Counted from the first letter of the stretch, positions 8,388 through 19,666 are shown. The stretch is 64,000 nt of DNA from Arthrobacter ramosus (GCF_039535095.1 NZ_BAAAWN010000001.1:1488001-1552000); one strand, 5' to 3'. Notes: generated from the letters alone by a model not told the origin. Translations and numbers: made by a program.

Positions 8388-10109
8388 ATGAGTGACCACA
8401 CCCCAATTGCGACAGACAACCAGCCGGACATCAAGCCACGCAGCCGGGTCGTAACGGACGGCATCCATGCCGCCCCCGCGCGAGGCATGTTCCGGGCCGT
8501 AGGCATGGGCGATGACGACTTCGCCAAGCCCCAAATCGGTGTCGCGAGCTCGTGGAACGAAATTACGCCGTGCAACCTCTCGCTGAACCGACTCGCCCAG
8601 GGCGCCAAGGAAGGCGTTCACGCCGGCGGTGGTTTCCCCATGCAGTTCGGCACCATTTCCGTTTCGGACGGCATTTCCATGGGCCACGAGGGCATGCACT
8701 TCTCCCTTGTTTCGCGTGAAGTCATTGCCGACTCCGTTGAAACCGTCATGCAGGCCGAGCGCATTGACGGCTCCGTTTTGCTCGCCGGCTGCGACAAATC
8801 CCTCCCGGGCATGCTGATGGCAGCCGCCCGCCTGGATCTCGCCAGCGTCTTCCTTTACGCCGGTTCCATCATGCCGGGCTGGGTCAAGCTCGAGGATGGC
8901 TCGGAAAAGGAAGTCACCCTCATTGACGCCTTCGAAGCCGTGGGCGCGTGCGCCGCCGGCAAGATGAGTCGCGGAGACCTGGACCGCATCGAACGCGCCA
9001 TCTGTCCTGGTGAAGGCGCCTGCGGCGGCATGTACACGGCCAACACCATGGCGTGCATCGGCGAAGCCCTCGGCATGTCCCTGCCGGGCTCGGCTGCCCC
9101 GCCCTCGGCAGACCGCCGTCGTGATGACTTTGCCCGCAAGTCCGGCGAGGCAGTGGTCAACCTGCTCCGCCTCGGCATCACCGCCCGGGACATCATGACC
9201 AAGAAGGCGTTCGAGAACGCCATCGCCGTCACGATGGCCTTCGGCGGTTCCACCAACGCCGTCCTGCACCTGCTCGCGATCGCCCGGGAAGCCGAGGTCG
9301 AACTGACCCTCGACGACTTCAACCGCATCGGCGACAAGATCCCGCACCTGGGTGACCTTAAGCCCTTCGGCCGCTACGTCATGACCGACGTCGACAGGAT
9401 CGGCGGCGTGCCGGTCATCATGAAGGCGCTGCTCGACGCCGGCTTGCTGCACGGCGACTGCCTGACGGTCACGGGCAAGACCCTGGCCGAGAACCTGGCC
9501 TCCATCAACCCGCCGGACCTCGATGGCAAGATCCTGCGTGCCCTGGACAACCCGATCCACAAGACCGGCGGCATCACCATCCTGCACGGTTCCATGGCGC
9601 CGGAAGGTGCCGTCGTGAAGAGCGCCGGCTTCGACGCCGATGTCTTCGAAGGAACCGCCCGCGTGTTCGAGCGCGAGCAGGGCGCCCTCGACGCTTTGGA
9701 CAAGGGAGAGATCAAGGCCGGGGACGTCGTCGTGATCCGTTACGAAGGACCCAAGGGCGGCCCGGGCATGCGTGAGATGCTCGCCATCACCGGCGCCATC
9801 AAGGGTGCGGGCCTCGGCAAGGATGTGCTCCTGCTGACCGATGGTCGCTTCTCGGGCGGTACCACCGGTCTCTGCATCGGGCACGTTGCGCCTGAAGCCG
9901 TCGACGGCGGACCCATCGCCTTCGTCAAGGACGGCGACAAGATCCGCGTGGACATCGCCGCCCGTTCGTTCGACCTCCTGGTGGACGAAGCCGAACTCGA
10001 GTCCCGCAAGGTCGGCTGGGAGCCCCTCCCGGCCAAGTTCACCAAGGGCGTCCTCGCCAAGTACGCCAAGCTGGTGCACAGCGCCTCCACGGGCGCCTAC
10101 TGCGGCTAG
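8388..10109 (+). CDS. ilvD: dihydroxy-acid dehydratase
   Basis: Iron-sulfur enzyme that dehydrates 2,3-dihydroxy-isovalerate and -methylvalerate to the 2-oxo acids in valine and isoleucine synthesis. Conserved IlvD/Edd segments are in order: [18 protein letters not shown] near residue 50, [20 protein letters not shown] near 125, [18 protein letters not shown] near 200, and [19 protein letters not shown] near the C-terminus. The cluster Cys residues are all present. The length of about 573 fits. The ATG at 8388 is chosen over the GTG two codons upstream because of the -10 box spacing. It lies alone ahead of the ilvBNC unit and ends just before a palindromic repeat. Confidence 0.97.
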   Translation: MSDHTPIATDNQPDIKPRSRVVTDGIHAAPARGMFRAVGMGDDDFAKPQIGVASSWNEITPCNLSLNRLAQGAKEGVHAGGGFPMQFGTISVSDGISMGHEGMHFSLVSREVIADSVETVMQAERIDGSVLLAGCDKSLPGMLMAAARLDLASVFLYAGSIMPGWVKLEDGSEKEVTLIDAFEAVGACAAGKMSRGDLDRIERAICPGEGACGGMYTANTMACIGEALGMSLPGSAAPPSADRRRDDFARKSGEAVVNLLRLGITARDIMTKKAFENAIAVTMAFGGSTNAVLHLLAIAREAEVELTLDDFNRIGDKIPHLGDLKPFGRYVMTDVDRIGGVPVIMKALLDAGLLHGDCLTVTGKTLAENLASINPPDLDGKILRALDNPIHKTGGITILHGSMAPEGAVVKSAGFDADVFEGTARVFEREQGALDALDKGEIKAGDVVVIRYEGPKGGPGMREMLAITGAIKGAGLGKDVLLLTDGRFSGGTTGLCIGHVAPEAVDGGPIAFVKDGDKIRVDIAARSFDLLVDEAELESRKVGWEPLPAKFTKGVLAKYAKLVHSASTGAYCG

Positions 10110-10121
10110 TTCCGGGTTCCG

Positions 10122-10189
10122 GCCCAACTGGCTCGCACTCGTTGTCGTTTTGACGCCTCATAACGACAACAACTGCGAGTCAGTTGGGC
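10122..10189. repeat. 68-bp palindromic intergenic element, copy A
   Basis: Long inverted repeat between ilvD and the ilvB leader. The arm GCCCAACTG-g-CTCGCA-ctc-GTTGTCGTT pairs with AACGACAAC-aac-TGCGAG-t-CAGTTGGGC. A close relative lies at 57917-57984 after ftsY. It may act as an ilvD terminator, but there is no U-run. Confidence 0.85.
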
Positions 10190-10226
10190 GTCTGGGGTAG
10201 GACCAGTCCGTGGACAATGGGGTCCA

Positions 10227-10269
10227 TATAGTGAGATGACATCTTCATCGTTTGACACCTATCTCACTA
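10227..10269 (+). promoter_or_regulatory. ilvB leader promoter with flanking operator arms
   Basis: A TATAGT -10-like box (10227-10232) overlaps the arm TAGTGAGAT (10229-10237). The exact complement ATCTCACTA occurs at 10261-10269, before the leader ribosome site. The half-site TGAGAT/ATCTCA resembles those before leuC, leuB and ilvD, so a repressor could bind here. Confidence 0.45.
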
Positions 10270-10287
10270 AGAGGGAACACTGAACGC

Positions 10288-10356
10288 ATGATCGCATTCG
10301 TTACTGTCGGCGCCACCGTGGGCACTGTCGTACTTACCAAGCGCGTGGCCTCCTAG
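10288..10356 (+). CDS. branched-chain leader peptide of the ilvBNC attenuator
   Basis: A 22-codon reading frame from ATG to TAG with an AGAGGGA ribosome site about 11 bases upstream. The peptide holds six Val, one Ile and one Leu (including a VVL run at residues 14-16) and four Thr, so a third of its codons call for branched-chain amino acids. It is followed at once by a strong terminator and then by ilvB. This is the classic arrangement for transcription attenuation, in which scarcity of charged tRNA-Val/Leu/Ile stalls the ribosome and favours read-through. Corynebacterium glutamicum ilvBNC has a comparable leader. The exact alternative RNA structures were not worked out. Confidence 0.8.
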   Translation: MIAFVTVGATVGTVVLTKRVAS

Positions 10357-10383
10357 CCCGACTGGTAACGAACCGTCACGCGC

Positions 10384-10420
10384 AACCCCTCGAAGAGCCG
10401 CAAGGCTGAGGGGTTTTTTT
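10384..10420 (+). terminator. ilvBNC attenuator terminator
   Basis: AACCCCTC (10384-10391) pairs with GAGGGGTT (10408-10415), and an inner stem AGCC/GGCT is closed by a GCAA tetraloop. Seven T residues (10414-10420) follow. It lies between the leader peptide and the ilvB ribosome site. Confidence 0.9.
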
Positions 10421-10518
10421 ATTTCCCGCAAGGGACGGCGCATTAAGCAAGAACCCGCATGAACGCAGTACCCACGCAGTAACTTTCACTAATTGAAGAT
10501 CCCCAAAGGAAGAGTCCG

Positions 10519-12420
10519 ATGAGCAAAGGATCGCCGATCAGCCCCTCGCTGATGGCTGCAAAGTCCGCTGGAGCCCCCAAAGCTCCGGAAAAGGTCGACC
10601 GTCCGGCTGACGCCGTCGTCGACAATGCTGCAACTCCCTCTCCTGTACTCGGGCCGAACAACGTTGTACCCCCAACGGTGATGACCGGCTCGGAAGCTAT
10701 TGTCCGCTCGCTCGAAGAACTCGGCGTGGACGATATTTTTGGTTTGCCCGGTGGCGCGATCCTCCCCACCTATGACCCTTTGATGGCCTCCAAGATGAAT
10801 CACATCCTGGTCCGTCACGAACAGGGAGCCGGCCACGCAGCCCAAGGCTACGCCATGGTTACCGGACGGGTTGGCGTCTGCATCGCCACCTCGGGCCCCG
10901 GTGCCACCAACCTCGTTACCGCCATCATGGATGCCCACATGGACTCCGTGCCCCTCGTGGCCATTACCGGCCAGGTATCAGCATCTGTTATTGGCACGGA
11001 TGCCTTCCAGGAAGCAGACATCGTCGGCATCACCATGCCGATCACCAAGCATTCCTTCCTGGTGACGGATCCCAATGACATTCCGCATGTCATGGCCGAA
11101 GCTTTCTACCTTGCCAGCACCGGGCGTCCCGGTCCGGTACTGGTGGACATTGCCAAGAACGCCCAGCAGGGCACCATGACTTTCTCCTGGCCGCCCAAGA
11201 TCGATTTGCCTGGCTATCGGCCGGTGGTCCGTGGCCACAACAAGCAGGTGCGCGAGGCTGCCCGGCTGATCGCTGCGGCAAGCAAGCCCGTCCTGTATGT
11301 CGGTGGCGGTGTGGTCAAGGCGCACGCTTCGGCCGAACTGCGCGAACTCGCAGAGCTGACCGGCGCACCCGTGGTGACCACCCTCATGGCCCGCGGCGCC
11401 TTCCCGGATTCCCACCCGCAGCACGTCGGCATGCCGGGCATGCACGGCACGGTTTCCGCGGTCACCGCACTGCAGCAGTCCGATCTGCTGATCACCCTTG
11501 GTGCGCGCTTCGATGACCGGGTGACGGGCGTCCTCAGCACCTTCGCTCCGCACGCCAAGATCATCCACGCGGACATCGACCCCGCGGAGATTTCCAAGAA
11601 CCGCACCGCTGACGTTCCGATCGTGGGCTCCGTCAAGGAGATCATTCCGGAACTCAGCGAAGCCGTCAGGGCCGCTTTCGAACTATCCGGCACCCCGGAC
11701 CTCGACGGTTGGTGGGCGTTCCTCAACAACCTCCGCGATACCTACCCCCTGGGTTGGACCGAACCGGAAGACGGACTCAGTGCCCCCCAGCGGGTCATTG
11801 AACGCATTGGTGCGCTCACGGGTCCGGAAGGCATCTACGTTGCAGGCGTTGGCCAGCACCAGATGTGGGCCGCCCAGTTCATCAAGTACGAGCGTCCCCA
11901 TGCCTGGCTCAACTCCGGCGGCGCCGGCACCATGGGTTATGCCGTGCCGGCAGCCATGGGCGCCAAGGTCGGCGAACCCGACCGCGTGGTCTGGGCGATC
12001 GACGGCGACGGCTGCTTCCAGATGACCAACCAGGAACTGGCCACCTGCGCCATCAACAAAATTCCCATCAAGGTTGCCATCATCAACAACTCCTCGCTGG
12101 GCATGGTGCGCCAGTGGCAGACCCTCTTCTATGAAGGCCGCTACTCCAACACCGACCTGAACACCGGCCACGACACCGTCCGTATCCCGGACTTCGTCAA
12201 GCTGGCAGACGCTTACGGCTGTGCCGCGTTCCGCTGCGAGCGGGACGAGGACATCGACGCAACCATCCAGAAGGCCTTGGAAATCAATGACCGTCCCGTG
12301 GTCATCGACTTCGTGGTCAGCCCGAACTCCATGGTGTGGCCGATGGTCCCCTCCGGAGTCTCGAATGACCAGATCCAGGTTGCCCGCAACATGACCCCGG
12401 AATGGGAAGAGGAGGACTAG
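10519..12420 (+). CDS. ilvB: acetolactate synthase, large (catalytic) subunit
   Basis: Thiamine diphosphate enzyme that condenses two pyruvates, or pyruvate and 2-oxobutyrate, to acetohydroxy acids as the first common step of branched-chain synthesis. Domains run in the usual order. The N-terminal PYR domain has the catalytic Glu in [18 protein letters not shown], a central FAD-type domain follows, and the C-terminal PP domain has [12 protein letters not shown] followed by [13 protein letters not shown]. The 633 residues include an N-terminal extension of about 50 residues before [20 protein letters not shown]. The ATG at 10519 follows AAAGGAAG. It is co-transcribed with ilvN, two bases downstream of its stop. 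Confidence 0.98.
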   Translation: MSKGSPISPSLMAAKSAGAPKAPEKVDRPADAVVDNAATPSPVLGPNNVVPPTVMTGSEAIVRSLEELGVDDIFGLPGGAILPTYDPLMASKMNHILVRHEQGAGHAAQGYAMVTGRVGVCIATSGPGATNLVTAIMDAHMDSVPLVAITGQVSASVIGTDAFQEADIVGITMPITKHSFLVTDPNDIPHVMAEAFYLASTGRPGPVLVDIAKNAQQGTMTFSWPPKIDLPGYRPVVRGHNKQVREAARLIAAASKPVLYVGGGVVKAHASAELRELAELTGAPVVTTLMARGAFPDSHPQHVGMPGMHGTVSAVTALQQSDLLITLGARFDDRVTGVLSTFAPHAKIIHADIDPAEISKNRTADVPIVGSVKEIIPELSEAVRAAFELSGTPDLDGWWAFLNNLRDTYPLGWTEPEDGLSAPQRVIERIGALTGPEGIYVAGVGQHQMWAAQFIKYERPHAWLNSGGAGTMGYAVPAAMGAKVGEPDRVVWAIDGDGCFQMTNQELATCAINKIPIKVAIINNSSLGMVRQWQTLFYEGRYSNTDLNTGHDTVRIPDFVKLADAYGCAAFRCERDEDIDATIQKALEINDRPVVIDFVVSPNSMVWPMVPSGVSNDQIQVARNMTPEWEEED

Positions 12421-12422
12421 CC

Positions 12423-12935
12423 ATGAGCCGCCACACACTGTCCGTTCTGGTCGAAGACAAGCCCGGCGTGCTGACCCGCGTGGCCAGCCTCTTCGCCCGG
12501 CGGGCCTTCAACATCAACTCCCTGGCCGTCGGCCCCACCGAGGTCTCCGGGATTTCCCGGATGACCGTCGTCGTCGACGCCGATGGCGACCTCATCGAAC
12601 AGGTCACCAAACAGCTCAACAAACTGATCAACGTGATCAAGATTGTCGAGCTGACTTCAGAATCTTCCGTGCAACGTGACCACATCCTGGTCAAGGTACG
12701 TGCGGATGCCGCGACACGCCTGCAGGTCACCCAAGCTGCAGACTTGTTCCGTGCCTCAGTGGTTGACGTTTCCACAGACTCGGTGGTCATTGAGGCAACC
12801 GGTACCCCGGAAAAGCTCGCAGCGCTGCTTTCAGTGCTTGAGCCGTTCGGCATCCGCGAAATAGTGCAGTCCGGCACCTTGGCCGTTGGGCGGGGATCCC
12901 GCTCCATGAGTGACAGGGCTTTGCGCAGCGCTTAG
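12423..12935 (+). CDS. ilvN: acetolactate synthase, small regulatory subunit
   Basis: The 170-residue regulatory partner of IlvB that confers valine feedback control. It starts with an ACT domain (HTLSVLVEDKPGVLTRVASL, then RRAFNINSLAVGPTEVSGIS). The C-terminal domain has DHILVKVRADAATRLQVTQ and FGIREIVQSGTLAVGRG. The ATG at 12423 lies two bases after the ilvB stop, with GGAGGA in the end of ilvB as its ribosome site, so the two subunits are translationally linked. Confidence 0.97.
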   Translation: MSRHTLSVLVEDKPGVLTRVASLFARRAFNINSLAVGPTEVSGISRMTVVVDADGDLIEQVTKQLNKLINVIKIVELTSESSVQRDHILVKVRADAATRLQVTQAADLFRASVVDVSTDSVVIEATGTPEKLAALLSVLEPFGIREIVQSGTLAVGRGSRSMSDRALRSA

Positions 12936-12947
12936 GCACTGTCCTAG

Positions 12948-14042
<1,095 letters not shown>

Positions 14043-14135
14043 TCAAGGCACCCGTTGAAGCCGCGGCAGGAGCCGTAGCAATTCAACACAGAACGCCGTT
14101 CGGGATAGGCTCGAAATGAAGCCGCCCGGCATGGA

Positions 14136-14163
14136 GGCCGGACCCGGTATACCGGGTCCGGCC
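14136..14163. terminator. palindromic terminator after ilvC
   Basis: A perfect 28-bp palindrome built from GGCCGGACCCGGTA and its complement. It sits between ilvC and serA. There is no long U-run, so it could act in either direction. Confidence 0.65.
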
Positions 14164-14226
14164 TTCGTCGTCAAAGAATCGTTTCACCAAAACCCCACCT
14201 GAAAAAGAGAGCTAAAGAGGTCACCG

Positions 14227-15822
14227 GTGACTAGCACCAAGCCAGTAGTACTCCTCGCTGAGGAACTTTCGCCCGCCACGATCGAAGCCCTTGGTCCGGA
14301 CTTCGAGATCCGCCAAACCGACGGCGCGGACCGCTCCCAGCTGCTCTCCGCAATCGTCGACGTCGACGCCATCCTCGTGCGTTCAGCCACCCAGGTGGAC
14401 GCCGAGGCAATTGCCGCAGCCAAGAACCTCAAGATCATCGCGCGTGCCGGTGTCGGCCTGGACAACGTCGACATCAAGGCCGCCACCCAGGCCGGCGTCA
14501 TGGTGGTCAACGCCCCGACGTCGAACATTGTGTCCGCTGCCGAGCTTACGGTCGGCCACATCCTCAGCCTCGCCCGCCACATCCCGCAGGCCAGCTCCGC
14601 ACTGAAGGGGGGCGAGTGGAAGCGCTCCAAGTACACGGGCATCGAACTCTTCGAGAAGAAGATCGGCATCATCGGCCTCGGACGCATCGGAGCGCTCGTG
14701 GCTGCCCGTCTGCAGGGCTTCGAGACTGAGATCCTGGCCTACGACCCCTACATCACTTCGGCACGCGCGGCGCAACTCGGCGTCAAGCTCGTCACCCTGG
14801 ACGAGCTGCTCGAGAAGTCGGACTTCATCACCATCCATATGCCGAAGACCCCGGAAACCGTGGGTATGCTGGGCGCCGATGCCTTCAAGAAGATGAAGGA
14901 AACGGCCTACGTTGTCAATGTCGCCCGTGGCGGCCTGATCGACGAGGAAGCCCTCCACGAGGCTTTGGAAGACGGCCAGATCGCCGGCGCCGCCGTCGAC
15001 GTGTTCGTCAAGGAGCCGAGCACCGACCTTCCCTTCTTCGGCATGGACAACGTCATCGTGACGCCTCACCTTGGCGCCTCCACCGATGAAGCCCAGGAAA
15101 AAGCCGGCGTCTCCGTGGCGAAGTCCGTGCGCCTCGCCCTCGCCGGCGAACTCGTCCCGGATGCTGTCAACGTTGCCGGTGGCGTGATCGCTTCCGACGT
15201 TCGCCCCGGAATCCCGCTGATCGAAAAGCTCGGCCGGATCTTCACGGCCCTGACCCACGCATCCCTGACGCAGATCGACGTCGAGGTCGCGGGCGAAATC
15301 GCCAGCCTGGACGTGAAGGTCCTCGAGCTGGCAGCGCTCAAGGGCGTGTTCGCCGACGTCGTGACCGAGCAGGTCTCCTACGTCAACGCGCCCGTCATCG
15401 CCGAGCAGCGCGGCATCAACACCCGCCTGATCACGACGCCGGAAGCCGAGGACTACCGCAACGTCCTGACCATCCGCGGGGCACTGAGCGACGGCTCCCA
15501 GATCTCCGTGGCCGGCACGCTCACCGGGCCCAAGCAGGTCCAGAAGCTCGTGGGCGTCAATGGCTACGACGTCGAAATCCCGATCAGCGAGCACCTGGTG
15601 GTTGTTTCCTACGCGGACCGTCCCGGTGTCATCGGCACCATCGGCCACATCCTGGGTATGAACAACATCAACATCGGTGGCATGCAGGTGGCCCGCCAGA
15701 GCGAAGGTGGCCAGGTCTTGGCGCTGCTGACGATCGACACTTCCGTGCCGCAGCAGGTCCTTGAAGCCATCAAGGCCGGCATCGGCGCCGACATGGTCCG
15801 TGAAGTGGATCTGGAGGACTAG
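14227..15822 (+). CDS. serA: D-3-phosphoglycerate dehydrogenase (long form)
   Basis: First enzyme of serine synthesis, oxidising 3-phosphoglycerate with NAD+. The 531-residue length is that of the long form, as in Mycobacterium, with an intervening domain and a C-terminal ACT domain. Motifs are the NAD site IGIIGLGRIGALVAARL near residue 145, VNVARGGLIDEEAL with the substrate Arg, and VTPHLGAST with the catalytic His. The ACT domain begins at HLVVVSYADRPGVIGTIG and ends with TIDTSVPQQVLEAIKA. The GTG at 14227 has AAAGAGG upstream. A separate promoter is likely, because a strong palindrome separates it from ilvC. Confidence 0.97.
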   Translation: MTSTKPVVLLAEELSPATIEALGPDFEIRQTDGADRSQLLSAIVDVDAILVRSATQVDAEAIAAAKNLKIIARAGVGLDNVDIKAATQAGVMVVNAPTSNIVSAAELTVGHILSLARHIPQASSALKGGEWKRSKYTGIELFEKKIGIIGLGRIGALVAARLQGFETEILAYDPYITSARAAQLGVKLVTLDELLEKSDFITIHMPKTPETVGMLGADAFKKMKETAYVVNVARGGLIDEEALHEALEDGQIAGAAVDVFVKEPSTDLPFFGMDNVIVTPHLGASTDEAQEKAGVSVAKSVRLALAGELVPDAVNVAGGVIASDVRPGIPLIEKLGRIFTALTHASLTQIDVEVAGEIASLDVKVLELAALKGVFADVVTEQVSYVNAPVIAEQRGINTRLITTPEAEDYRNVLTIRGALSDGSQISVAGTLTGPKQVQKLVGVNGYDVEIPISEHLVVVSYADRPGVIGTIGHILGMNNINIGGMQVARQSEGGQVLALLTIDTSVPQQVLEAIKAGIGADMVREVDLED

Positions 15823-15863
15823 CATCCTCACCGTTTGAGCTAGAAAAGTGTGCCGCAGTTCAC

Positions 15864-15887
15864 ACCGGCCACATATTATTGGCCGGT
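15864..15887. promoter_or_regulatory. inverted repeat upstream of the ABC permease gene
   Basis: ACCGGCC and GGCCGGT flank a 10-bp AT-rich centre (ACATATTATT), and TACAAT follows at 15893-15898. It could be a serA terminator or an operator/promoter for the ABC unit. The remainder of 15823-16032 shows nothing else. Confidence 0.35.
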
Positions 15888-16032
15888 CTGCCTACAATGG
15901 CTTGGTCCGAAATTCGGAACCGGCGGCAGGCCGGCCAATAACTTCTGCACGCACCCGGTGGATTCCCATTGCCTCGGCATGGTTCCAGGGACAGCAGTGT
16001 GCACACCCGCAATCCAGGACTCAGGGAGCCCT

Positions 16033-18837
16033 ATGAACGCCGTCCAGAGGTTCATCCGAAGCCGTGTGCTTCTGTTGACCGCGGCCATTTTGATCGTCGC
16101 CATGTGTTTGTCCGTATTCATCCAGAGCCAGTCGCAGGCCGCGCTGAACCGGACGGTGGATGAGAACTCACGCGGACTGTACGACATCCTGGTCCAGGCC
16201 AAGTCCGCGAATACCAAGGACGGCGGGGCACTCCTCCAGCCGGACATCGCGAACGGCCAGGGCGGCATCAGCTTCCCGCAACTCGAGAAGATCCGTGGGC
16301 TGAGCGGTGCGTCCGTCGCGGCGCCCATCAGCCTTGTTTCAAGGGTGACGCAGAACCTGGAAACCCCGCGGCTCGATGCAATGGACTACCTCGGCTACAA
16401 CGCGGGGTTGGCGGGAGGAGCCACCGCCGGAGATCCGACCGGAACGGACTCCAAGAGCTGGCCCGCGCCGGAATCCGTGCTTCCCGCGCAGCCCAAGAAG
16501 TACCGCCTCACCGCGACTGCCGTGAGCTCCGACGGAGTGTCCCAGCAAACCCTCTTCCAGACCAGTGCTGAAGGCACGCTCGGCAAGGGTCAGGTCGTAG
16601 AGCAGCAGACTGCCGGGGGCAAGAGCATCCGCATCGCCGGCCCCGCAGGGGAGACCGGCATTAAGTTCCCCGCTCCTGCCGGTGGCTCGGAACACAACCT
16701 CTTCAACCTTTCTGTGGCGCTGCCCATGGCTCCACAGGTCACCGAGTCGGTCGTCGCCGTCGATCCGACCGCTGAACGCGCCCTCTTGGGCTCGGCCGGA
16801 GACTTCCTCGCACCGCTGCAAAAGGCGCCGCCGGCCGACACCCGCAACGCCGGTGCCATCGGCCGCTACTTCGAACAACTCTTCGCCAAGAGCCCTACTC
16901 AGCAGGAACTCGAACAAGGCCCGGATTTCATGGGTGTCAAGCTCAAATACTGGGCACCCCTCATGACGCAGTACCAGCAGGCAAAGCTTTCCGGCCAGAT
17001 CACGGATGCTTCGCAGGCCATTCCTTTGATCGTCCGCCAGGGAACCTCACTGGACCTGAAGTACTCGGTCAAGATCCAGGAAATCGATGATTCGGGCAAG
17101 GTCGTCAACGACGTCGGCACTGTCTCGCGTTCCTTGGACAAGGACTACCTGCCCTTCGTCTCAAAGTCGCCGTTCGCCCTGTCATGGCCAGGATCCACGG
17201 ACCACAGCCAGTTGCTGGGCAACATGGGCAACTTCAGCCAAGGCCTGTACCAGCCAGCCCAGTGGAGCACGGACTTCGCCGCCGCACCCAAGTACAAGGA
17301 CGGCGAAACCTCCGCGAATGGAGCCGTCGCCAAGTCCGCCACACCGGGGGACTGGGTTACCGTCAACAAGCTGCCCGAGAAGTCGGCCTTCGGGGCGATT
17401 GTGGACCAGAGCCAGCGCAAGCCGGTCGACGAGCGCTCGTACCGGGAGAACCTTTCCACGGGATCGAAGCCCGCTACGCCACTGCCGATGGTCTACGGAA
17501 CATTTGATCCGGCCGCGATCCAGAAAGCAGCAGGCGACGTCAACAAGCTGCCGCTGGGTGGCTACGACCCGGCCCCGATGACGCTCCAGAAGGACGCTTC
17601 GGGCAATGACACCGCAGCAAAGGGCCTCAAGCCCTCGCTGAGCGACACGGGGCTGGTCAGCCAGTCCGCCGGCGCCATTACCGACTACTACGGACTTGCC
17701 GCCGCGCGCGGTTACGATTCCAACGCCAACGTGATCGATGCCGTCCGGGTCCGCGCCAGCGCGCCAGGCAACTGGAAGCAGGCCCAACCCGAGGTCGACA
17801 AGCTCGCAGCCCAGATCCGCGACATGGGTCTCGAAGCCACTGTGGTGGCCGGCTCCGCGCGTGAAGACGCCAACATCTTCGTCCCGGGCTACTCCAAGGA
17901 CGACGCCGGCAAGGAATCCGCGCTGGGCACCGTCCAGCAGTCGTGGGTTCGGCAGGATGCCGCCGATGCCGTTTCCGGTTCCCTCACGGGCACCAACATC
18001 ACCCTTCTCTTCCTGACGCTGTGCGGAGCCACCCTCCTGACCGGCGCTTCCACAGTCAGCTACATCCGCCAACGACGCAGTGAGGCGGGGATCCTCCGCG
18101 CCATGGGCTGGACCCAAAGGAAGATCCGAAGTTGGGTCCTTGAGGAGTTCGGCATCGGTGCGGGGATCGTTGCCGTGGCGGGCATTGCGCTGAGCCTTCT
18201 GAGCTGGAACCTGGCTACGGTCATTGTTTCCGCGTCGGTGTTGCTCATTTACTGCGCTGCCGCCTACATCGCGGCCCAGCAATTGCGGCACCGGGACGTC
18301 GTCGACCAGGAGCCCCAACACGATGAACGCCTGATCGCGGTGGATTCACCGCTGACGTTTGCGTACCGCCAACTGGTCACCCACCGTTTCAGCTCAGTGG
18401 CGCTGGCCGTGGCGGTGGGCGTGTTCGGGGCGGCCGTTGGTGCCCTGATCGCCTTGCTCATTGATATCCCGCGCGCAGCTGGAGCCAGCGCCCTCAGCGG
18501 GCTCGCCTCCGCCACCGTCGCGCTGCCGAGCGTCATCCTGGCAGTCTGCGGGGTGCTCGTGGGCCTCGTGCTGACCTTGGTCACGGGTCGGTTCGAACTC
18601 CAGTCCAGGCGCGAACAGCTCGGCACGCTCCGGGCCATGGGCTGGAACCCGGACATGCTGGGCCAGGTCCGATTCTTCGAAAATGCCTTGGTCGGAGCCG
18701 TGGCCCTGATCCTGGGCGTCCTGGGGGCGCTGGGCCTGGGCCTGTTGCTCGCTCCTTATGCCGCACTATGGGCCGCCTTGGCCGGAGTGTTGGCCGTAAT
18801 TTGCTGGATTCCCATTGCAACGAAAGTGGTCAAATGA
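16033..18837 (+). CDS. ABC transporter permease, FtsX/MacB-like
   Basis: 934 residues. A single membrane segment near the N-terminus (VLLLTAAILIVAMCLSVFI) is followed by about 600 residues of extracytoplasmic domain. A C-terminal bundle of membrane helices holds the FtsX-like signatures RRSEAGILRAMGWTQRKIRS and later RREQLGTLRAMGWNPDML. That layout matches the permeases that work with LolD/MacB-type ATPases, which move no classical solute but act on lipoproteins, peptides or cell-wall enzymes. The ATG at 16033 is preceded by AGGGAGCCCT; an upstream in-frame start would add residues without signal character. It overlaps the ATPase gene by four bases (ATGA), so the two make one transporter. Confidence 0.88.
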   Translation: MNAVQRFIRSRVLLLTAAILIVAMCLSVFIQSQSQAALNRTVDENSRGLYDILVQAKSANTKDGGALLQPDIANGQGGISFPQLEKIRGLSGASVAAPISLVSRVTQNLETPRLDAMDYLGYNAGLAGGATAGDPTGTDSKSWPAPESVLPAQPKKYRLTATAVSSDGVSQQTLFQTSAEGTLGKGQVVEQQTAGGKSIRIAGPAGETGIKFPAPAGGSEHNLFNLSVALPMAPQVTESVVAVDPTAERALLGSAGDFLAPLQKAPPADTRNAGAIGRYFEQLFAKSPTQQELEQGPDFMGVKLKYWAPLMTQYQQAKLSGQITDASQAIPLIVRQGTSLDLKYSVKIQEIDDSGKVVNDVGTVSRSLDKDYLPFVSKSPFALSWPGSTDHSQLLGNMGNFSQGLYQPAQWSTDFAAAPKYKDGETSANGAVAKSATPGDWVTVNKLPEKSAFGAIVDQSQRKPVDERSYRENLSTGSKPATPLPMVYGTFDPAAIQKAAGDVNKLPLGGYDPAPMTLQKDASGNDTAAKGLKPSLSDTGLVSQSAGAITDYYGLAAARGYDSNANVIDAVRVRASAPGNWKQAQPEVDKLAAQIRDMGLEATVVAGSAREDANIFVPGYSKDDAGKESALGTVQQSWVRQDAADAVSGSLTGTNITLLFLTLCGATLLTGASTVSYIRQRRSEAGILRAMGWTQRKIRSWVLEEFGIGAGIVAVAGIALSLLSWNLATVIVSASVLLIYCAAAYIAAQQLRHRDVVDQEPQHDERLIAVDSPLTFAYRQLVTHRFSSVALAVAVGVFGAAVGALIALLIDIPRAAGASALSGLASATVALPSVILAVCGVLVGLVLTLVTGRFELQSRREQLGTLRAMGWNPDMLGQVRFFENALVGAVALILGVLGALGLGLLLAPYAALWAALAGVLAVICWIPIATKVVK

Positions 18838-19589
18838 CTGACAATCTCCAACCCGATCTGACCGCGACCACGGAATCCACCGACGAGTCGTTCCAGACCC
18901 GCGCCAACACTATCGTGCGGGCTGCGGACCACGGCATGCCCCTGCAGTTGAGCAACATCACCATCCGTTATGGCGGCGACAAGGGTGGCGCGGAGCCGGT
19001 CACCGTCGTCGAGGACTTCAACCTGACCCTGCACGCCGGCGAGATGCACTGCGTCGCCGGGCGAAGCGGCTCAGGCAAGACCAGCATCCTGACGGTGGGA
19101 GCGGGACTCACGCTTCCGACGTCGGGCCGGGTCCTCTGGGAGGGCGACTCCCTCGAGAAGATGGGCGACGACGAAATCGCCGACCGCCGCCGCGCCCTCA
19201 TCGGGTACGTGGACCAGGGCGGCGCCTTGATCGATGGCATGAGCGCCTTGGAGAACGTGTTGTTGCCGGCCGTTCCCGACGGCGAAGTGGAACAGCGCAC
19301 CGAAATGGCCAAGGACCTGCTGGACCTGGTGGGGCTGGGCCGGCGCATGCGCCACCGTCCGGCGCAGCTGTCCGGCGGTGAGCGCCAGCGTGTCGCGATC
19401 GCCCGGGCCCTGATCCTGGGCACCCGTGTCCTGGTGGTCGACGAGCCAACGGCCAGCCTGGACCGTACCTCGGCAAACCGCATCATCAGCATCCTGAAGG
19501 ACACCACCAAAGACGGGATTGCCGTGCTGGTGGCGTCGCACGACCACGAGCTTGTCAGGCTCAGCGATACGCTGACTGAATTGAACTAG
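18834..19589 (+). CDS. ABC transporter ATP-binding protein
   Basis: A 251-residue ATPase partner of the overlapping permease. It shows Walker A GRSGSGKTS near residue 82, signature LSGGERQRVAIARAL, Walker B VLVVDEPTASLD and switch His in VLVASHDHEL. The first 35 residues form an unusual polar extension before QLSNITIRYGGDK. The ATGA overlap at 18834-18837 indicates translational coupling. The LolD/MacB-like class usually acts in efflux or envelope processes, and the substrate is unknown. Confidence 0.92.
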   Translation: MTDNLQPDLTATTESTDESFQTRANTIVRAADHGMPLQLSNITIRYGGDKGGAEPVTVVEDFNLTLHAGEMHCVAGRSGSGKTSILTVGAGLTLPTSGRVLWEGDSLEKMGDDEIADRRRALIGYVDQGGALIDGMSALENVLLPAVPDGEVEQRTEMAKDLLDLVGLGRRMRHRPAQLSGGERQRVAIARALILGTRVLVVDEPTASLDRTSANRIISILKDTTKDGIAVLVASHDHELVRLSDTLTELN

Positions 19590-19666
19590 TAGCCGATGCC
19601 TCCGGACCGGCCGTCACATGCGGCCGGTCCGGTCTTTCCATCTCCAAGAGAAGGTAACTTCGTAGA

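Noticed and set aside
8322-10127. A 600-codon open frame on the strand opposite ilvD
   Set aside because: It mirrors the codon structure of ilvD, has a composition typical of antisense frames in GC-rich DNA, and shows no recognisable domain.
15850-16032. A 61-residue N-terminal extension of the ABC permease
   Set aside because: It has no signal or membrane character, while the ATG at 16033 has a ribosome site and is followed by the expected first helix.
19623-19666. A riboswitch or T-box before metG
   Set aside because: The leader is short and I found neither a SAM-type core nor a T-box motif.
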